Of a DNA stretch of 9,028 nt, positions 5,072 to 9,028 are shown piece after piece (the first letter of the stretch is position 1; each line of letters begins with the position of its first letter). Position numbers and translations under genes: made by a program. Under the pieces are notes generated by a model that made no database searches, was not told the DNA's origin, and saw nothing but the letters and a program-made list of their open reading frames with translations. This stretch comes from CBDUJZ01 sp047629415 (GTDB lineage Bacteria > Myxococcota_A > Bradymonadia > REDH01), in contig JBLHWZ010000233.1 of NCBI GenBank assembly GCA_047629415.1, positions 1-9,028 of the forward strand, written 5' to 3'.

Positions 5072-8020
5072 GTTCTGTAGCGCGTCGCGCAGGATCTGAA
5101 TCGGGTGCACGGCAGAACGCTTGGTTCCGTCGTGGATCTGGTGCCGGCAGGAGGTCCCTGGTGCGGCGATAATTGTCGCGGAGGCAGCGTCCCGAACCGC
5201 GGGGAAGAGGACGAGCTCGCCAATCTCCATGGAGACGTCGTAGTGCTCCGCCTCGTATCCGAAGCTGCCTGCCATACCGCAGCATCCACTCGGAATGACG
5301 CTCACGGTGTAATTCTCTGGGAGAGCCAAGGCGTTTGCGGTGCCTTCCACTCCTACCTGCGCTTTCTGGTGGCAGTGGCCGTGCAGGTGGATCTCTTGGA
5401 CCGTATCGGTCCATTTTCCGTTCCACGCGCCACTCGCAGCGGCCGCAGCGACGAAGTCCGAAACGAGTTGTGTCTTCGAAGCGAGCGCCGTTGCGGACAC
5501 ACGTTCGGACTCGTCCTTCAGCAGGTCGATACCCTCGTCGAGCAGGGTCAGGACGGCACTTGGCTCGATACCAACGATCGCGTCGATATTGGGCAGGGCG
5601 CTGAGGATTCGCAGGTTGTGCCGGATATGCTCCCTGGCTTCTCGGACGAAGCCTTTCGAGAGGTAGGTGCGTCCTGACGGACCCAACTTCGGCGCGACGA
5701 CTGCGTAGCCGCCGGCGTGAAGCAGCTCAACGGCTGCGAGGCCGATCTCTGGCTCGAAGCGGTCTGTGAATTCGTCCACGTAGAGACACACAGTCCCCAG
5801 TGGCTCAGCCGGCCCAGCGCCGAGCGACGAGGCTGCAATGGCGTGGAATGACCTTGGCGCGATCGAGGGCGGGGTGCGCTTCCTTGCGATTCCGAGGACC
5901 GCAGCTCCCACCCAAGACATCGGGGGCACCTGCTGAGCGACGTTCGCAATGAACGCGCCGCCTGGGATCTTCTGGGCCAGCGCGGACCACTGGGTGGACG
6001 CGGCGAAGGCCCGGGCCCGGAATCCTGCGCCCTTTCGGTCGATTCGGCCCTGCATGAGCTCAGCCTTCAGGGTCGCCATGTCGACCGACGCGGGGCAGTC
6101 GCTTTTACAGCCCTTGCAGGCCAAGCAGAGGTCGAGCGCGTCATAGAGTTCATCCGAGCCAAACAGTGCTTCGGGGCCCTGTTGAATCAGCCGCCGGAAG
6201 AGATTCGCGCGGCCTCTGGTGGACTCGCGCTCTTCGCTGGTCGCCATGTACGATGGGCACATGGTTCCGCCGGAATCCGCAGACCGCCTGCAGACGCCGG
6301 CACCGTTGCAGCGCTCCACCGCCCGCTGGAACCCACCGGAGGTGGCGTAGCCAAACTCGGTGTCGAACGACGTGTCCTGGTAGGTCTCGTCGTACCGCCA
6401 GTCGTCGGTCATCGGCGCAGGGTCAACGATGTTGCCCGGGTTGAACGTGCCGCGGGGATCAAAACCGTGTTTGATTTCAGCGAGCCACCCCGGAACTTCT
6501 TCAGTCATCGAGCGAGCGATGAACGGAGATCGGAGTCTGCCGTCGCCGTGCTCACCGCTGATTGAGCCACGGTATTTACGGACGAGGTCTGCGACGTCGC
6601 CGGCGATGAGTTCAGCCTTTTGTACGTCGCTGGCGTCCTTCGGGTTCAGCTCTGGTCTCAGATGCAGTTCACCGACGGACGCGTGCCCGTAGTACACACA
6701 GGCCGCCTGGTGGGTCGCCATGATCTCGATGAATTCATCGATGAACGCGGGCAGGTCCTCAACTGCTACCGCGGTGTCCTCGACGATCGTGATCGGCTTG
6801 ATATCGCCGGGCATTCCGAAGAGCACTCCGAGTCCAGCTTTGCGGAGTTCCCATACTGAATTTGCTCGGGTTGGTGGGATGGATACGTGCGCGTATCCGA
6901 GCCCCTGTTTCGTCAGATCTGCGACGAGGGTCTCGGCCTTACGATCCGCTTCCGACTGGTTCTCGCCGTGAACTTCGATGATGAGCAGGGCGCCGGGGTC
7001 GCCCTCAAGGAACCAGCGATTGCGGTCTTGTTCAGCGTTGAGCGCGGATAAATCGAGAATCCGCTTGTCCATCAACTCGACGGCTGTCGGGTTGTGGGCG
7101 ACCGCGGCCACTGTCGCGCGCATACTCTCGCGGACAGACTCGAAGTGGGAGGCGACTAACGCTTTGGCCTTGGGGAGCGGCTCCAGATTCAGCACGATCT
7201 CTGTCGCTACGCCGAGGGTGCCTTCGGTTCCGCAGAAGAAGCGAGCGAGGTTTGCAGGGGCGCCCCCGGATCCCAGGTGCGAACCGAGCAGGTCATCGAG
7301 TGGAAAGCCGGTGTTTCGGCGTCGTACCTCTGCCTTGGGGTAGGCGTTGAGAATCGCGTCGCCGTGCTCTCCAACGAGCTTCTCGAGGACCTTCATTCCG
7401 CCGGCTAGAGCGTCGAGGCGCAACGAACGATCTGCCCACTCCTGCGCGTTAAGTGGTCCGAGGTCGTGGGACTCGCCATCCGAGAAGACGACCGAAAGCG
7501 CGCGGACGTGCTCGCGAGTCGTCTCGTATCGGATCGAATTGGCGCCGCAAGAGTTGTTGCCGACCATTCCACCGATCATGCAGCGGTTCGAAGTCGAGGT
7601 TTCAGGGGCGAAGAAGAGTCCGTGGGTCGCAAGCGCGCGGTTTAGGTCGTCGCGAATGACGCCAGGCTCAACTCGGACGGTTCGCGCGTCGACGTCAACG
7701 TCTAGGATGCGGTTCATGTAGCGCCCGAGGTCGAGCACGATTCCCGGACCGACTGCTTGGCCCGCGAGGCTGGTACCAGCGCCACGCGGAGTCACGGCGA
7801 GTCCGAACATCCCAGCAATGCGCACGATTCGTTGAACGTCGGCTGCCGTCTTCGGAAAGGCTACCGCGACCGGTAGCACTTCGTAGAGGCTGGCATCGGT
7901 AGCGAAGAGCGTTCGCGTGACCGGATCATCACGCAGCTCTCCGTCGATACCCGAGCGGATGAGTTCGAGCGCCTTTGCGAACGCTAAAGGAATCTGTGGT
8001 ACTTTGAGCGGAGAATTCAC
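5069..8020 (-). CDS. FAD/Fe-S D-2-hydroxyacid dehydrogenase, YdiJ/Dld-II type (D-2-hydroxyglutarate or D-lactate)
   Basis: A 983-residue fusion of a flavin dehydrogenase and an iron-sulfur electron-transfer module. The N-terminal FAD-binding PCMH-type domain has PRGAGTSLAGQAVG (78-91) and GGMVGNNSCGANS (150-162). The FAD-oxidase C-terminal domain (about 285-530) has GHASVGELHLRP (445-456) and GEHGDGRLRSPF (489-500). Then come Fe-S ligands: C571, C577 and C588-P, and the classic C632xxC635xxC638xxxC642P. Two CCG-type repeats close the protein (GHCHQK 881-886; SGCCGMAGSFGYE 911-923; PGTSCRHQ 954-961). No signal peptide or membrane helix is obvious. The architecture and ending match E. coli YdiJ (D-2-hydroxyglutarate dehydrogenase, about 1018 aa) and Shewanella Dld-II (D-lactate dehydrogenase); substrate cannot be settled here. 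Start: the frame opens at TTG 8116 and ATG 8092, but neither has a Shine-Dalgarno and the extra residues overlap the hairpins and candidate promoter. GTG 8020, preceded by purine-rich CGAAAAA, fits the family N-terminus best. First gene of the operon with uup. Confidence 0.9.
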   Translation of the reverse strand: MNSPLKVPQIPLAFAKALELIRSGIDGELRDDPVTRTLFATDASLYEVLPVAVAFPKTAADVQRIVRIAGMFGLAVTPRGAGTSLAGQAVGPGIVLDLGRYMNRILDVDVDARTVRVEPGVIRDDLNRALATHGLFFAPETSTSNRCMIGGMVGNNSCGANSIRYETTREHVRALSVVFSDGESHDLGPLNAQEWADRSLRLDALAGGMKVLEKLVGEHGDAILNAYPKAEVRRRNTGFPLDDLLGSHLGSGGAPANLARFFCGTEGTLGVATEIVLNLEPLPKAKALVASHFESVRESMRATVAAVAHNPTAVELMDKRILDLSALNAEQDRNRWFLEGDPGALLIIEVHGENQSEADRKAETLVADLTKQGLGYAHVSIPPTRANSVWELRKAGLGVLFGMPGDIKPITIVEDTAVAVEDLPAFIDEFIEIMATHQAACVYYGHASVGELHLRPELNPKDASDVQKAELIAGDVADLVRKYRGSISGEHGDGRLRSPFIARSMTEEVPGWLAEIKHGFDPRGTFNPGNIVDPAPMTDDWRYDETYQDTSFDTEFGYATSGGFQRAVERCNGAGVCRRSADSGGTMCPSYMATSEERESTRGRANLFRRLIQQGPEALFGSDELYDALDLCLACKGCKSDCPASVDMATLKAELMQGRIDRKGAGFRARAFAASTQWSALAQKIPGGAFIANVAQQVPPMSWVGAAVLGIARKRTPPSIAPRSFHAIAASSLGAGPAEPLGTVCLYVDEFTDRFEPEIGLAAVELLHAGGYAVVAPKLGPSGRTYLSKGFVREAREHIRHNLRILSALPNIDAIVGIEPSAVLTLLDEGIDLLKDESERVSATALASKTQLVSDFVAAAAASGAWNGKWTDTVQEIHLHGHCHQKAQVGVEGTANALALPENYTVSVIPSGCCGMAGSFGYEAEHYDVSMEIGELVLFPAVRDAASATIIAAPGTSCRHQIHDGTKRSAVHPIQILRDALQN

Positions 8021-8040
8021 GCTTTTTCGTTGACTTCGAC

Positions 8041-8087
8041 AGGCGTAAGCGGTTTCGAGACGCCGTTCGACCGGCGTTTCTACGCCT
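8041..8087. repeat. nested hairpin in the divergent dehydrogenase/queE region
   Basis: The outer arms AGGCGTA (8041-8047) and TACGCCT (8081-8087) are perfectly complementary. Directly inside them, 8057-8065 pairs with 8072-8080 (eight Watson-Crick pairs plus one G-T) around the 6-nt loop TTCGAC. Nine unpaired bases (8048-8056) bulge on one side. In total 16 pairs fit in 47 nt. If the dehydrogenase transcript starts near 8080, most of this stem lies in its leader and ends 20 nt before the GTG start. On the other strand it would sit 37 nt upstream of queE. It matches no riboswitch I know. Confidence 0.6.
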
Positions 8088-8117
8088 CCCATAGGGCAGC
8101 CGCTGCCCGCGTTCAAC
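8088..8117 (-). promoter_or_regulatory. candidate promoter of the dehydrogenase-uup operon with a palindromic spacer
   Basis: On the minus strand, GTTGAAC (8117-8111) is followed by 17 bp and TATGGG (8093-8088), a weak housekeeping pair. Read as heat-shock type, GTTGAAC and CCCTATGG (8096-8089) are 14 bp apart. The same GTTGA...CCTATG pattern appears upstream of clpB with a distance only 2 bp shorter. The perfect palindrome GGGCAGCCGCTGCCC (8094-8108) fills almost the whole spacer, a place where a dimeric regulator could act. The match to any consensus is modest. Confidence 0.3.
8094..8108. repeat. perfect 15-bp palindrome, candidate operator
   Basis: GGGCAGC and GCTGCCC flank a single central base in GGGCAGCCGCTGCCC. 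It lies 16 bp upstream of the queE start codon and between the -35-like and -10-like elements of the candidate leftward promoter, so a protein bound here could affect both divergent genes. As RNA it would form a short 6-bp stem with a 3-nt loop. The regulator is unknown. Confidence 0.5.
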
Positions 8118-8124
8118 GACCGAC

Positions 8125-8817
8125 ATGGAAGCGACGAAAGAAAAGCCGACGACGCCGAGCCAGGACCGAGGCCGGCGGCTCAGAATCACAGAAATCTTCC
8201 ACTCGATTCAAGGAGAGTCGTCGCAAGCTGGGCGACCGTCCTATTTCGTGCGGCTTACCGGGTGCAACCTCCGCTGCACGTGGTGCGACTCGGAGTATAC
8301 GTTTCAGGGCGGTGAGTGGATGACCTTCGAGGAGATCTTCGCGAAGCTAGACGCTTTTCCGGAGTGCGGCCTAGTCGAGGTCACGGGCGGCGAGCCGATG
8401 CTTCAATCGAACGTCACCACGTTCATGCAGGAGTGCCTCGAGCGCGGTCTTGAAGTGATGATCGAGACAGGTGGGTCGCTGACGCTTGAAGAGGTGCCCG
8501 TCGAGGTCCGAAAGATCGTCGACCTCAAGGCTCCGGGATCGGGCGAGCACGAGAAGAATCTCTGGGAGAACCTCGCGCTTCTGAAGCCGTGGGACGAGAT
8601 CAAGGTCGTGATCGCAGACTTTACCGACTTCGAGTGGGCGAGAGACGCATGTGCGAGGGAGTCTCTCTTCGAGAAACACACGGTGCACTTCTCGCCGGTG
8701 TTTGGGAAGTTACACCCACGCCTTCTCGCCGAGTGGATTCTGGCGGAAGGAATCCCCGCGCGTCTGCAGTTACAAGCCCACAAGTTTGTTTGGCATCCGG
8801 ACGCCCAGGGCGTTTAG
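8125..8817 (+). CDS. queE: QueE, 7-carboxy-7-deazaguanine synthase (radical SAM)
   Basis: QueE uses S-adenosylmethionine and a [4Fe-4S] cluster to contract 6-carboxy-5,6,7,8-tetrahydropterin to 7-carboxy-7-deazaguanine, the third step towards preQ0 and queuosine in tRNA. The 230 residues include the family opening ITEIFHSIQGESSQAGRPSY (21-40), the canonical CX3CX2C cluster motif (C47, C51, C54 in CNLRCTWCD), the SAM-binding GGEP (88-91), ETGG (114-117), DLKAPGSGE (133-141) and the C-terminal LQAHKFVWHPDAQGV ending common to QueE. All are intact and the length is normal. ATG 8125 is the only suitable start before the conserved core; it has no clear Shine-Dalgarno (GTTCAACGACCGAC precedes it), so translation initiation may be weak or leaderless. 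It is divergent from the dehydrogenase and alone here; queC, queD or queF are not in the window and could lie to the right. Confidence 0.95.
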   Translation: MEATKEKPTTPSQDRGRRLRITEIFHSIQGESSQAGRPSYFVRLTGCNLRCTWCDSEYTFQGGEWMTFEEIFAKLDAFPECGLVEVTGGEPMLQSNVTTFMQECLERGLEVMIETGGSLTLEEVPVEVRKIVDLKAPGSGEHEKNLWENLALLKPWDEIKVVIADFTDFEWARDACARESLFEKHTVHFSPVFGKLHPRLLAEWILAEGIPARLQLQAHKFVWHPDAQGV

Positions 8818-9028
8818 GTCGTCCGAAGAGCCGCCATCATGCCTCTGTGCTCAATATGTTCGCCGCCACGCGTCGTTCGAGCAGCATGATGACTGCGATT
8901 GGCTGCGATCCAAGGCATTATGCTCGATCGGCGGCCTGTCCGTGTCTCTCGCGTGTGAGGGCCTAAACAGCGGGCTGCGAGAACACACAATGCTAGCGAT
9001 TTGGAGCGGTTGATCGGTATTCGGAGAG
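8818..9028. other. noncoding tail after queE
   Basis: No reading frame in this 211-bp stretch has recognisable protein character; the open frames crossing it begin inside queE in other frames. No tRNA-like T-arm and no T-tailed terminator stem was found. An 8-bp inverted repeat, CATCATGC (8835-8842) and GCATGATG (8885-8892), is 42 nt apart and may be chance. The last bases, CGGAGAG (9022-9028), look like a Shine-Dalgarno sequence, so a rightward gene may start just past the window edge. Confidence 0.5.

Noticed and set aside
5062..5289. N-terminal extension of Uup to an upstream ATG at 5289
   Set aside because: The extra 76 residues are antisense-like, overlap the dehydrogenase end and do not match the family; a good Shine-Dalgarno precedes ATG 5061.
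8021..8124. preQ1 or other riboswitch upstream of queE
   Set aside because: I see no preQ1-I style small hairpin with A-rich tail and no preQ1-II core; the visible stems are simple inverted repeats.
8030..8323. 97-codon plus-strand frame overlapping the queE start
   Set aside because: Arg-rich frame-shifted shadow of queE with no family features.
8860..8900. tRNA-like T-arm (CGTTCGAGCA) downstream of queE
   Set aside because: The loop-closing C is missing and no acceptor, D or anticodon stem can be built around it.

Overview
This is a GC-rich bacterial chromosome segment of compact, mostly housekeeping genes on both strands. It holds the 3' end of a heat-shock (RpoH-family) sigma factor, a complete clpB, a complete uup-type ABC-F ATPase, a large FAD/Fe-S D-2-hydroxyacid dehydrogenase of the YdiJ/Dld-II kind, and a complete queE. 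There is no rRNA, tRNA, CRISPR array, transposase, integrase or other mobile-element signature. An RpoH-type sigma beside clpB, a YdiJ-like enzyme and a de novo 7-deazaguanine gene suggest a Gram-negative free-living bacterium (proteobacterial, myxobacterial or a related phylum). Taxonomy cannot be fixed from this window.

Layout. 1-414 (+): C-terminal part of an RpoH-like sigma factor. 415-563: intergenic region with a 30-bp imperfect dyad and a candidate heat-shock promoter. 564-3155 (+): clpB. 3160-5061 (-): uup, convergent with clpB and only 4 bp from it. 5069-8020 (-): the dehydrogenase, which precedes uup in an apparent two-gene operon with 7 bp between them. 8021-8124: divergent intergenic region packed with inverted repeats. 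8125-8817 (+): queE. 8818-9028: noncoding tail with no recognised gene.

How the parts work together. The left part is a proteostasis module. The sigma factor would direct RNA polymerase to heat-shock promoters, and clpB directly downstream is a classic target whose upstream region carries a plausible match to the sigma-32 consensus. The leftward operon couples a flavoprotein dehydrogenase to a ribosome/DNA-associated ABC-F ATPase. The link looks positional (shared transcript, Shine-Dalgarno overlapping the upstream stop) rather than biochemical. queE starts divergently and makes the 7-carboxy-7-deazaguanine precursor of queuosine.

I did not find a new multi-gene system. The most unusual signals are structural: two long, nearly perfect palindromes inside the last 140 bp of clpB at the convergent junction; a 15-bp perfect palindrome that fills the spacer of a candidate promoter ahead of the dehydrogenase; and a large nested hairpin in the same intergenic region.
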